In this document: in pieces, positions 16,749-26,049 of the stretch
Position numbering within the stretch: position 1 is the first letter of the stretch
How the letters are laid out: every line of letters starts with the position of its first letter
Assembly: GCA_023378865.1 (NCBI GenBank)
Contig: JAMCSP010000028.1
Location: 1 to 32,498, forward strand
Source of the DNA: Candidatus Parvarchaeota archaeon
Lineage (GTDB): Archaea; Nanobdellota; Nanobdellia; Parvarchaeales; Parvarchaeaceae
Reading direction: 5' to 3'
Length of the DNA: 32,498 bases
Notes under the pieces: generated by a model
Database searches by the model: none
What the model saw: the letters and a program-made list of their open reading frames with translations, nothing else
Told to the model about the DNA's origin: nothing
Translations under genes and position numbers: made by a program

Positions 16749-17340
16749 CATTTATTTTCACTCCTCCCATGTTTTCAGTCGGCACGACTATAGTCACTTT
16801 TATGCCTATCGATCCTCTTTTGAGCACTAACTGTTTTTTTGCGCTTCTTACTCCAAAAAATTCCACTTGGCCGGTCTTTGGCATAACGCTGCCAGTTGGT
16901 CTAAATTTAAAGTGTGCAGCTCTTTCTTTTATAACTCCCCCTATCTCTATTTCTACTCCCTTTGCGCCTGCGGCCATTATACTGTCCATTGCCTTGTGAG
17001 CAACTACTTTATATTTCATCGGCCCATACTTGGCTATCTTAAAGGCTATCGAGTCTGCTACTATGGCAGGGTCTAAATTAGGATTCTGTGAACCTTCAAC
17101 CTCTATTCTGGGAGATTCCTGGTTGAAATATTCTCCAAGTTCTTTTGAGCTTTCCCTGAGTATCTGATTTGCTCTTGTTATTATTGCTCCTGGCTTGGGC
17201 GTTTTAATTACTACCTTCATTCCCAAAGGTGTTTTCTCTATTCTTATGTCGCTTATACCAAACCTGCTAAATTTCTTGAACAAGTATTCCCTTGCAGTTT
17301 CATCGTTCACTTTATTTGCGATTATTTTTTTGGGTAACAT
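16669..17340 (-). CDS. Ribosomal protein uS3
   Basis: KKIIANKVNDETAREYLFKKFSRFGISDIRIEKTPLGMKVVIKTPKPGAII (KH domain), AHFKFRPTGSVMPKTGQVEFFG, GSIGIKVTIV. Confidence 0.93.
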   Translation of the reverse strand: MLPKKIIANKVNDETAREYLFKKFSRFGISDIRIEKTPLGMKVVIKTPKPGAIITRANQILRESSKELGEYFNQESPRIEVEGSQNPNLDPAIVADSIAFKIAKYGPMKYKVVAHKAMDSIMAAGAKGVEIEIGGVIKERAAHFKFRPTGSVMPKTGQVEFFGVRSAKKQLVLKRGSIGIKVTIVVPTENMGGVKINDGRESEGLGNGTSENEHKEDAGAPAS

Positions 17341-17341
17341 G

Positions 17342-17929
17342 TCATTTCTCCGCCTTTAACTCTTCGCTTTCCACGCTTTTATTACTTTCCTGCTCAACTG
17401 TTTCTTCTTTTCTTTTTTCTTCATCAGGTTTTTTGTCCTCTGCCTTTGCTTCTTCTTTTACGCTTTCTTTAGCAGCGGAGCTTTCAGCTGCTTTATCTGG
17501 ATTAGCTGGCTTCTTTTCAGGCATCTTTCTTTCCTGATCAACTAATGAATAAATCGTCAAATTTGTACGCTTTCCATGCCTGTAAACAGTTCCGCTTGAA
17601 AACCTGGGATAACCTCCCCTGCCAAGAGAATAACTGCTTACAACTATCTTTGACTCATCAAAACCCATATTCTTGGCATTTGCCTTCAACTCTTCCAGCA
17701 TGGAAATTACCTGTTTAGTTGCTTTCTGCGGGTAACCTGCGGGTACGCCCTGCTTGTGGCCTTTGCTCGGATATTTTCTAAATGGTATATAAGCCTGCTT
17801 TGCAAGTACTCTTTTAAGCAGGGCATTTGCCTTTGAGATCTGCTTACCTTTAACCGCTTCCATTATCTCATGAGTATGCTTAAGCGATATCGGCATTCCC
17901 TCTCTTTTCACCTGTATTGTAGTTACCAT
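17342..17929 (-). CDS. Ribosomal protein uL22 with charged C-terminal extension
   Basis: KHTHEIMEAVKGKQISKANALLKRVLAKQAYIPFRKYPSKGHKQGVPAGYPQKATKQVISMLEELKANAKNMG, RHGKRTNLTIYSLVD; K/E-rich tail. Confidence 0.93.
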   Translation of the reverse strand: MVTTIQVKREGMPISLKHTHEIMEAVKGKQISKANALLKRVLAKQAYIPFRKYPSKGHKQGVPAGYPQKATKQVISMLEELKANAKNMGFDESKIVVSSYSLGRGGYPRFSSGTVYRHGKRTNLTIYSLVDQERKMPEKKPANPDKAAESSAAKESVKEEAKAEDKKPDEEKRKEETVEQESNKSVESEELKAEK

Positions 17930-17931
17930 AT

Positions 17932-18318
17932 CTACTTAATAGGAACAAACCCGCTTGAACGTGTCGCTTTCATACCTGGAGAACCGTGCTTTACCTGTTT
18001 CGTTGTAAGTGCAAACTCCCCTAAGCGATGAAAAACCATTGAAGGTTTTATTTCTAACGGTATAAATTCCTTCCCATTGTGTACATGTATTGTAAGGCCG
18101 ACGAAATCCGGCATTATAAACATCTCCCTCATGTGTGTTTTGATGTTTTTTGATTTTGCTGCTTTTTTCTTCATGTTGACAAGAAATGCCTTTTCTTCCG
18201 GAGAAAATCCTCTTTTTATGGCCCTTCTGAAATCAGCATTGGCTATCTTCGCAAGCTCCTCATTTGACATCTTTTTAAGCTCGTCTATGCTTTTTCCTCT
18301 GAATTTATACTCTTCCAT
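17932..18318 (-). CDS. Ribosomal protein uS19
   Basis: IKTHMREMFIMPDFVGLTIHVHNGKEFIPLEIKPSMVFHRLGEFALTTKQVKHGSPGMKATRSS. Confidence 0.95.
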   Translation of the reverse strand: MEEYKFRGKSIDELKKMSNEELAKIANADFRRAIKRGFSPEEKAFLVNMKKKAAKSKNIKTHMREMFIMPDFVGLTIHVHNGKEFIPLEIKPSMVFHRLGEFALTTKQVKHGSPGMKATRSSGFVPIK

Positions 18319-19019
18319 TATCTAACACCGGTCCTCTTAGGGGCGATCGCTCCTACCTTTGCACCTGGAGGAGAGTTCCTAGCGGAACTTTTAGACTTGT
18401 GCTGTGTACTTCTTCTTTTCCCTCCGAATTTGTGCTCGTAAGCGTTCATTGCAACAGCAGCATTCATAGGCCAGTACCTGCTTCTGGCTTTTATAAGATG
18501 ATATTTGTTTCCTGCCTTATAAAATGGTTTTTCTTTTCTTCCTGCATTGGCTATTTTACCTATAATCGCCCTGCAGTCCTGCTTCAACCTAAGGATCTTG
18601 CCGCTTGAAAGTGAGATAGCAACTTCATTTCCAGTGTTCTCCATTATCCTTGCACTGTTTCCGCCTGCTCTTATAAGCTTTCCGCCGTCTCCTGCTTTCA
18701 ATTCAACATTGTAAACGTTTGTTCCTGTTGGAATATCTCCAAGCCTTAGAACTGAACCATCCTTTATGCTGTCTGTTTTCATATATGGTATTATAAGGCC
18801 TTCATATGCTCCAACGAATGCAGGCAAAAATGATTTTGAACCATTCTCAAATTTTATCTCCATTAATGGAGCAGTTCTGTAAGGATCATGAATAAGCTTT
18901 ATTACTCTGGCGTTCATAGGCTCTAGCGAATTTGGAAGCTTTACCTTTCCGATTGCCTTGAAATCGTTGACTCTGAAAACCCTGCTCTTTCCTCTTCTTC
19001 TTGACCTTGGTACTTTCAT
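18318..19019 (-). CDS. Ribosomal protein uL2
   Basis: DPYRTAPLMEIKFENGSKSFLPAFVGAYEGLIIPY, GDIPTGTNVYNVELKAGDGGKLIRAGGNSARIM, MNAAVAMNAYEHKFGGKRR. Confidence 0.95.
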   Translation of the reverse strand: MKVPRSRRRGKSRVFRVNDFKAIGKVKLPNSLEPMNARVIKLIHDPYRTAPLMEIKFENGSKSFLPAFVGAYEGLIIPYMKTDSIKDGSVLRLGDIPTGTNVYNVELKAGDGGKLIRAGGNSARIMENTGNEVAISLSSGKILRLKQDCRAIIGKIANAGRKEKPFYKAGNKYHLIKARSRYWPMNAAVAMNAYEHKFGGKRRSTQHKSKSSARNSPPGAKVGAIAPKRTGVR

Positions 19020-19122
19020 ATTATCGAAATTATACTCTACTTATGTTTTTTACCTTTATATATATTTTTACCTTCAATAAAAACAAAATATAATAAAGAT
19101 TAGGGCATTTTATTCTTTAATA

Positions 19123-19776
19123 ATGAAAAATAATGCATTAAAGCTTTTCGGAAGTGAAATAATCAGGGAATCTGAAGGATTCGCCAGACTGTGCAGAACC
19201 GGCAGGAGATGGGAAGGAAAAGCGATTCTTATCGTATTAGATGCCTGCCTTGACAGCACAGGATTAAACTACTTTACTGTTGTTGTGCCCAGAGTTAATT
19301 ATTTCCGGGAAAGGTATGTAAAAACCGGAACGATATCAAAATGCAGCGATTTCAAAAAACTAGGAGAAAAGGAATTGCTTTCTATGTTCAAAAACAGAAG
19401 GGTATGGGCTGCAATGAAAGAGATATGCGAGTTTATAACAGAAAGAGACAATGAAGAAGATGAAATAAAAACGCTTAAAAAATGGGCAGAAAATGCGGAT
19501 CCATTTAATTTCAAAAAAGATGAGCTGGGAGGGATAAAGGGGATAGGAATAAACACTTTTCAGTACTTAAGAATACAGAGCGGGATAGACACAATAATGC
19601 CGGATAAAATAATAATGAAATGGATAAGTAGGAATTTTAAAAATGTCAAAACACCCTATGAATGCATAGCTGAAGGAGATAAAATAAGCAAAACCTTAGG
19701 CATTAGCAAAACGGAGCTATGTTGGGCCATATGGATAAAGGAAAGCGGTGAATTAAATCGCATAAAGATAGAATAA
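19123..19776 (+). CDS. HhH-motif protein, possible DNA glycosylase (HhH-GPD-like)
   Basis: GGIKGIGINTFQYLRIQSGIDTIMPDKIIMKWI resembles HhH followed by the GPD/Asp region. Confidence 0.5.
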   Translation: MKNNALKLFGSEIIRESEGFARLCRTGRRWEGKAILIVLDACLDSTGLNYFTVVVPRVNYFRERYVKTGTISKCSDFKKLGEKELLSMFKNRRVWAAMKEICEFITERDNEEDEIKTLKKWAENADPFNFKKDELGGIKGIGINTFQYLRIQSGIDTIMPDKIIMKWISRNFKNVKTPYECIAEGDKISKTLGISKTELCWAIWIKESGELNRIKIE

Positions 19777-19810
19777 AAACATATATAAAACAGAAAAAAC
19801 TTTTTCTTTT

Positions 19811-20083
19811 ATGGATATAAATAAAGTAAATTTTATAAAAAAATCTTTCATAAACTTTGAAGACAAAACCGAAAAGCTTCTGATATACAGAGAGACCGGC
19901 GAGAATGAGTTTCATTTTGTATTTAAATGTCCGAAATGCGGAAAAGAAAATGATTTCCAATCAGAATTAAAAACTGAAAAAGTCAAAGAAGGCGGAAAAG
20001 CTAAGGAAAAATACATTTTTAATTGCAGCAATTGCGGACAAGTTTATTCAGTAGAAAGATTAAAACCTCCGCGTGCTCATTAA
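19811..20083 (+). CDS. Small zinc-ribbon protein, unknown function
   Basis: Two CxxC knuckles (CPKCGKEN... CSNCGQVY); 6 bp upstream of ksgA. Confidence 0.75.
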   Translation: MDINKVNFIKKSFINFEDKTEKLLIYRETGENEFHFVFKCPKCGKENDFQSELKTEKVKEGGKAKEKYIFNCSNCGQVYSVERLKPPRAH

Positions 20084-20089
20084 AATAGT

Positions 20090-20881
20090 ATGAGCCAATT
20101 AAAGGACACAATAATTAAACTTGTTAACGACTATAAGATAAAAAGCAGCAACGAGAACGGACAAAATTTTCTTATAGACGAAGAAGTGTTAAAAGAAGAA
20201 ATAGAAAAATGCGAATTAAAGCCTTCTGACATAGTTTTGGATATAGGCGCAGGATTTGGAAGCATAGAAACACTGGCAAGAAAACAATGCAAAGTCATAG
20301 CAATAGAAAAGGAGATAAAGTGTTACTCTTATTTAATTGACAAATATGAGATAGATCCAAATGTACAAATCATAAACGCAGATGCGCTGGAAATAATATA
20401 CCCCAAGTTTAACAAGATAATATCCAATCCACCATACAACATTGCAGACAGAATAATTGACAAGCTCTCATTCTATGATTTTGAATTCGGCGTAATGATA
20501 CTTCCTAATACTATATCCAAACAGCTTTTGTCAAAGGAAAGCATTACTAAATTCTCTGCCATCCAAAGAATATTCTTCGAATTCGAAGAAATACATGAAG
20601 TAAATAAAGAGGCATTTTATCCCATCCCAAGAATTACAAGCAGGATGATAAAGATCACAAAAAAACAAAATGATATTTTACAGGAGATATTCAGAAGAAG
20701 AGAGATGCTGCTGAAAAACGCCTTTATAAATGGAAAGATTGCACTTGACTATAAAACAAAAAGAGAGAGCAGGCAGGCATTTCAAGAACTGCCGGATAAT
20801 ATCAAATCAATAGGCAGCAAGCAGGTAAATGAATTGACTTTAAAGGAGATAGATGAAGTGGTAAAATACCTGGATCACTGA
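20090..20881 (+). CDS. ksgA: rRNA adenine dimethyltransferase KsgA/Dim1
   Basis: GQNFLIDEEV, VLDIGAGFGSIETLA, VIAIEKE, NADALEI, IISNPPYNIADRII. Confidence 0.93.
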   Translation: MSQLKDTIIKLVNDYKIKSSNENGQNFLIDEEVLKEEIEKCELKPSDIVLDIGAGFGSIETLARKQCKVIAIEKEIKCYSYLIDKYEIDPNVQIINADALEIIYPKFNKIISNPPYNIADRIIDKLSFYDFEFGVMILPNTISKQLLSKESITKFSAIQRIFFEFEEIHEVNKEAFYPIPRITSRMIKITKKQNDILQEIFRRREMLLKNAFINGKIALDYKTKRESRQAFQELPDNIKSIGSKQVNELTLKEIDEVVKYLDH

Positions 20882-23800
20882 GCCTTCTGTTCAGGCATCT
20901 TTACGCTAACAACCCTGCTTATACCCTCATCATTCATAGTAACGCCGTAGATTACATCTGCGTTTATAAGAGTAGTTTCATTGTGCGATATTATTATGAA
21001 CTGGGAGGATACTGAGTAAGCTTTAACGAGTGCTGAGAAATTACCGGCGTTGATTGCGTCCAAAGCTGCGTCCACTTCATCTAATACATAGAAAACTGCA
21101 TCCGTGTATTTTGACAGGGCCATTATCAATGAAATAGCCAGAACTGAAAGCTCGCCACCGCTTAATCCTCTTATATTTCTAACTCTTTTATTTGGAAGCT
21201 CCACAGCGATATCTAATCCTGACGAAAACACATCATTGGGATCTTCCGGCACCAGCTCAGCCTTTCCTTTTGTTATTGAATTGAAAACCTTTGTGAAAAT
21301 AGCATTTATATCAGACAGCGTCTTCATGAATGACTCAAGTTTCTTCTGTTCTATCTCTGATATTACAGATAATATTCTGTTTCTTTCATCATTCAATTTT
21401 TCGAGTTTAACCTTAAATTCCTCATACTGCTGCTGTGTTTCCATGAAAGTCTTAAGTGCAAGTTCATTTATCGGGCCGAACGAATTTATCTTAGAGTTAA
21501 GAGAATTAATTTCCTTGGTTAGCTTCTCCAGAGTCTCTCCTTCTTCTACATTCACACCTTCTATCTTGTATTTTTTATATTCTTCCTCGGCTGTTTCAAA
21601 TTTTACTCTGAACCCAGCTTCCTTAACCTTCAAGGCGTTTATTTCTTCTGCAGCCTTCTGGGAATTTGCGTATATTTCCTCCCTTTGCTTCTGCAGCACA
21701 TTAAGCTCATTCAAAAGCTCGCTTCTTCTTTTTCTCAGCATGTTCAGGTTATTTGACTTGTTTGAAAGCTCTTTTCTGGCTTTATCATAATTTTCCTGTG
21801 TGTCCTTTATTGCATTCTCCACATCCTCTATCTCTTTTTCAAATCTTTCTCTTTCCTTGTTAAGCTGCGAAAATCTTCTTTCCAGATTACTTATCTCTGA
21901 CATAAGAACTGCCGAAAGCTTATTTCCGGAAGTGGCAACTTTAACCTGCAAGTCACTGACTTCCCTCTCGAGAACATCTATCTCTTTTTTGTGGTCTACT
22001 ATATCCGGTTTATCCTTTTCCAGCTCTTCTAATTTTGATTTTAAATTCAGGTTTTCATTCTCAAGTAATCTTATGCTTTCTGATATCTCCGATTCTGTGC
22101 CAGTGAATTTTGATTTTTCCTGCAGAAGCTTTGATATTTTGCCCTTTGTTTCATCAAGGGCCTTCTGCCTTACCTTTATCTCAGTCATAAGCGAGTTCAA
22201 CGTGGATTCCTTCTCTATTATCTCCTCATCATACTTTTCCTTAAGTTTTGAGTGTTCGCTTATTTCAGTGTTTATTTCGGCTATCTTTTTGTTAACATTC
22301 AGAATATTTGGCATGTCAAAATGACCGCCTGAAACCGTCCCAGTTTTTTCAAATACCGTGCCATCCGGTAAAACCATCCTGTACTGGTGTATAAGCTCTT
22401 TTGCAGAGTCAAAGTTTTTTACCAAAACCGTGTCACCAAAAACAAATTTCATCGCAGGCGCAAGATTTTCGGTAAAATTAACAAGATTTATTATATAATC
22501 GACTATACGCGGATCATTCAACTTTTCAAAACTATAACCGCTTTTAACGGTTGTTAGAGGTATAAAAGTGTAAAAACCAAGCTTTTCATTTTTAAGTTTA
22601 TCTATGCACTGCCTTGCTGTTTCCTCATTTTCAACGATTATGAAATCACCCCTCCTTCCTATTGATCTCAGAACGGGAGTTGAATACTCCTCATTTTTCA
22701 GCGAAAAAAGCTCGGATACTAACCCATATATCCCTTTTATATCCTTTTTTAGCTTATTGACTACTTCTACTGCCCTATTCTGTGATGATAAGGAATTTCT
22801 CTGGTTAAGCAGGTTCTCCCTCAATAGATATACTGAGTCAGCTTCTCTTTTAGCCTGGATTTTCAGCTTGTCAATTTCCGGTTTTAATGAAGAAAAAGAC
22901 AGTGTCATCTCCTTTATTGTTTTTTCAAGATCGTTCTTGCTGGAATCTAAGGCAGTAAGCTCTTCCTGAAGTTCTGCAATTTTAGGGTAGTTTGCAAGAG
23001 CAACCTTCTGCTCGTATATCTTTTTGTCTATGTCGTATATCTTTTTTTCAAGTGATTCCTTTGTTTTAAGGTAATTCTGTGTCTTAGATTCACTTTCCAC
23101 CAAAGAAAGTTTTTTAGAGTTCAAAACAGTTATTCTTTCTTCAAGCTTCTTTTTCTCTTCCTCTTCATCCTTTATCTGCCTTTTTATTTCTTCCTGTGAT
23201 TTTGAAAGCTCCTCTATTGATAAAATAATATTATTGAGCTGTTCATTGTCATTCTTAAGCACGGCATTCAGCCTTGCAAGCTCAGAATCAAATTCCTTTG
23301 CTTTGTTTTCTGCGTCCAGTATTTCCTTTTCGCCTTCCGCTTCTGCTTTTGTGTTTATAGCTTCTACTTCCTCATTTATCTTTTTTACTTTTTCATTCAA
23401 TTTTGATATCTCTGCAGAAAGCTCCTCATTCCCCTTCTCCGCTTCCTTAAGCTTTTCTAGTATTGCCCTTAGCTCCGAATCTGCTGCATCTCTTTTAATC
23501 GTTGATTGTTTTGAAAGGAGGGAAGAATACTTATTTTTAAGCTCTTGAAATTCCACTGCCCGTGTCTTTTCTTTTTCAAGTTGCGACATCAATTTCTGCT
23601 TTTCGTTAAGAACAGTTTCTATTTTTGCTATATTATCTTCTACTTTTTTCATCTCGTTCATTGCCTTACTTTTTTTGTCTTCAAACACGCTTATTCCCGA
23701 GATGTCATTTATCAGACTAAGCCGATCTTCATTAGATGCGCCAACAACTTCAAGTATCCTTCCCTGCGGGATTATATTGAATCCATCCTGCCTGAATTTT

Positions 23801-24204
23801 ACCAGTGAAAGGACATTTAAGACCTCTTCTCTTGTAGATGCCTTTCCATTTATCCGGTAAACGCTCTTTCCGTTCTTATCTACTTTTCTGCTTATTGAAA
23901 CTTCATTTTCCTCTATTCCATGGAACTCTTTCTTTGAATTGTCAAGAATGACATTGACTTTTGCATGCTCTGCCTGTCTTCCGCTCTTACCCCCATTAAA
24001 TATTAAGTCAGTAAGCAGATCAGAACGCATCTCTTTCTTTGATGAACCTCCAAAAACAAAAAGAAGCGCATCAATTATGTTGCTTTTTCCTGAACCGTTA
24101 GCACCTGCTATGGCATTAAAACCATTTACAAAATCGAACTTGACATGCCCGGCAAAGGATTTGAAATTATCAAGTTCTACTTGCTTTATATAAGTCATAT
24201 TCAA
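20875..24204 (-). CDS. smc: SMC chromosome segregation ATPase
   Basis: LDNFKSFAGHVKFDFVNGFNAIAGANGSGKSNIIDALLFVFG, coiled coils with hinge, LSGGELSVLAISLIMAL, FYVLDEVDAALDAIN. Confidence 0.97.
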   Translation of the reverse strand: MNMTYIKQVELDNFKSFAGHVKFDFVNGFNAIAGANGSGKSNIIDALLFVFGGSSKKEMRSDLLTDLIFNGGKSGRQAEHAKVNVILDNSKKEFHGIEENEVSISRKVDKNGKSVYRINGKASTREEVLNVLSLVKFRQDGFNIIPQGRILEVVGASNEDRLSLINDISGISVFEDKKSKAMNEMKKVEDNIAKIETVLNEKQKLMSQLEKEKTRAVEFQELKNKYSSLLSKQSTIKRDAADSELRAILEKLKEAEKGNEELSAEISKLNEKVKKINEEVEAINTKAEAEGEKEILDAENKAKEFDSELARLNAVLKNDNEQLNNIILSIEELSKSQEEIKRQIKDEEEEKKKLEERITVLNSKKLSLVESESKTQNYLKTKESLEKKIYDIDKKIYEQKVALANYPKIAELQEELTALDSSKNDLEKTIKEMTLSFSSLKPEIDKLKIQAKREADSVYLLRENLLNQRNSLSSQNRAVEVVNKLKKDIKGIYGLVSELFSLKNEEYSTPVLRSIGRRGDFIIVENEETARQCIDKLKNEKLGFYTFIPLTTVKSGYSFEKLNDPRIVDYIINLVNFTENLAPAMKFVFGDTVLVKNFDSAKELIHQYRMVLPDGTVFEKTGTVSGGHFDMPNILNVNKKIAEINTEISEHSKLKEKYDEEIIEKESTLNSLMTEIKVRQKALDETKGKISKLLQEKSKFTGTESEISESIRLLENENLNLKSKLEELEKDKPDIVDHKKEIDVLEREVSDLQVKVATSGNKLSAVLMSEISNLERRFSQLNKERERFEKEIEDVENAIKDTQENYDKARKELSNKSNNLNMLRKRRSELLNELNVLQKQREEIYANSQKAAEEINALKVKEAGFRVKFETAEEEYKKYKIEGVNVEEGETLEKLTKEINSLNSKINSFGPINELALKTFMETQQQYEEFKVKLEKLNDERNRILSVISEIEQKKLESFMKTLSDINAIFTKVFNSITKGKAELVPEDPNDVFSSGLDIAVELPNKRVRNIRGLSGGELSVLAISLIMALSKYTDAVFYVLDEVDAALDAINAGNFSALVKAYSVSSQFIIISHNETTLINADVIYGVTMNDEGISRVVSVKMPEQKAQ

Positions 24205-24259
24205 CTATCTAAAAAAATTTTTAATATTAAATGCTAACTATTTCTCTGTGTGTGCAGAA

Positions 24260-25057
24260 TCAGCCCACGACATGCGAAGATACCAGTTTTTTGATCTTTT
24301 CCGGCAGGTATTTTCCCTTTATGTGAAGTACTACTTCATTGCTAGGGTGAGTCTCATTCTCATTTTCTGTGAATATGAAAATCTCATTTCCATCCACTAT
24401 CACAAATCTACCTATATCCAGATCTGTTTTGTTAAGCTTTCCAAACTGCTTTATTTCGTTCATTAATGCCTCGTTAACGTCTTTTACCGGTGCATAAATA
24501 TGAACAGTTACGTTGTTGGCTTTGGCTTTTTTAAGTGCCCTTCCGAGAGCGCTTATTTTCTTTTCCAATGACTGCTCAGTGGTAATTAGTACTATCTCTC
24601 CCTTGGCCGAACCTATGCTTTTCTTTATCCTGAAGTATATATTGTCTAATCCCTGGTATGAGTTAGCAACCTTCCCTTCATCTATGTATTTTATGCCCTT
24701 ATTATAAAGATTTTGAAGGTCGTTCAGCATAGCACTGTCCTTTAATTTGCTTAGTTTCTCCAGCTTCTGGTCCAGTGATTCCTTTGCTTTTTCTTCCAGC
24801 TTTTCTATCAGCTCCTGCGGAGGAATCGCCCTGTAACTTATCGGTTTGCTTAAATCCCTTACTATAAAACCGCCGTTTTCCAGCGAAACAAGTATATCAT
24901 AAGCTCTTGATTTCGGTATGTTAGCTATCTCACTAAGTTTACCGGATGTTGACTTACCCTGGGAAAGCAGGGCAAGCCATATCTTTGCCTCATATAAGTT
25001 CAATCCGAACATCCTTCTTATCTTAGCTATATAATCTTCACTAAATGACAATGCCAT
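24260..25057 (-). CDS. TrmB-like transcriptional regulator
   Basis: FGLNLYEAKIWLALLSQGKSTSGKLSEIANIPKSRAYDILVSLENGGFIVR wHTH; C-terminal PLD-like fold region (FVIVDGNEIFIFTENE). Confidence 0.85.
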   Translation of the reverse strand: MALSFSEDYIAKIRRMFGLNLYEAKIWLALLSQGKSTSGKLSEIANIPKSRAYDILVSLENGGFIVRDLSKPISYRAIPPQELIEKLEEKAKESLDQKLEKLSKLKDSAMLNDLQNLYNKGIKYIDEGKVANSYQGLDNIYFRIKKSIGSAKGEIVLITTEQSLEKKISALGRALKKAKANNVTVHIYAPVKDVNEALMNEIKQFGKLNKTDLDIGRFVIVDGNEIFIFTENENETHPSNEVVLHIKGKYLPEKIKKLVSSHVVG

Positions 25058-25152
25058 AGTTAATCACCTACACAATACTTAGCAATAAACAACTATATAA
25101 ATCTTTCTTTTTCACCGAAAATAAAAGTAAAAAATAAAAAATAAAGTGATCC

Positions 25153-25413
25153 TTATACCTTTGCCTTGAATACCCACATTGCAAAGGAGAATACTATTAT
25201 TCCAAGTATAACCTCGAATAATGGGTATATATAAGCCGATGGAGATGTTGTAACGGTCTTGTAGAAGTATCCACTAAGAACCGCTGAAGAAATGATAGAT
25301 GTTAATCCCAGAACTATAAGGACCAATCCAAATCCGAACAGAATCAATCCCATAGCTGCATCTACCGCTCTTTTCTCCTCGTCGACAAACTTTAAACTGT
25401 CTTTCGCTTTCAT
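25153..25413 (-). CDS. Small two-TM membrane protein, unknown function
   Basis: 86-aa ORF with LILFGFGLVLIVLGLTSIISSAVLSGY and PLFEVILGIIVFSFAMWVF. Confidence 0.6.
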   Translation of the reverse strand: MKAKDSLKFVDEEKRAVDAAMGLILFGFGLVLIVLGLTSIISSAVLSGYFYKTVTTSPSAYIYPLFEVILGIIVFSFAMWVFKAKV

Positions 25414-25506
25414 AACACCTTTAAGTTTTTGTTATTTAAAAGCTTTTTTTATTAAAAAAAGGGAAATGTTACTTAACAATAAATACTTGAAAAGCTTAGT
25501 AAAGGC

Positions 25507-26049
25507 ATGGAAGAGGAAAAATGCATATTCTGCATGATTGCAAGCAAAAAAGTACCCGCCAAAGAAGTTTATGAAGACCAGATGCTGATAGGAGTTTTAG
25601 ATATTAACCCTGCTTCAAAGGGCCATGTAATCATGATCCCAAAAAAGCACTACAATAACATATATGAGATACCCCAGGAGGAATTTTTGCAGTACATGAG
25701 CGTAGCGAGGGCCGTTGGTTATGCGATATTGTTATCACTTGCCCCCAACAACGTAGAAATGCTTTATACAAAGGAACTAACAAAAGGCAATGTAACACCG
25801 CATGCGCTTATACACCTGATACCGAGATACAACGATGATACTATAAACCATGTCTGGCAACCGCAGAAAATGGAAGAAAGCGACTTTACCGCTGTGGAAA
25901 ACGCTATAAAATCGGCAATAGAAAAAGTAAAGTCAACAGACGTTCAAAAACCTGCTAAACCGGCAGATGAAGAACAGAAAAAACCTGAAAACGCAGTAAA
26001 AGAGAACAAGCCGCAGATAAATATAACCAGAAAAGTAGTCGTATTCTAG
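25507..26049 (+). CDS. HIT-family protein with substituted central histidine
   Basis: CIFCMIASKKVPAKEVYEDQMLIGVLDINPASKGHVIMIPKKHYNNI; motif TPHALIHLIPR in place of HxHxHxx. Confidence 0.88.
   Translation: MEEEKCIFCMIASKKVPAKEVYEDQMLIGVLDINPASKGHVIMIPKKHYNNIYEIPQEEFLQYMSVARAVGYAILLSLAPNNVEMLYTKELTKGNVTPHALIHLIPRYNDDTINHVWQPQKMEESDFTAVENAIKSAIEKVKSTDVQKPAKPADEEQKKPENAVKENKPQINITRKVVVF

Noticed and set aside
21104-23860. Series of long plus-strand ORFs (228, 174, 121, 104, 87, 61 aa) opposite smc
   Set aside because: Ser/Phe-rich translations antisense to the clearly coding SMC gene; codon-structure shadows with no recognisable domains.
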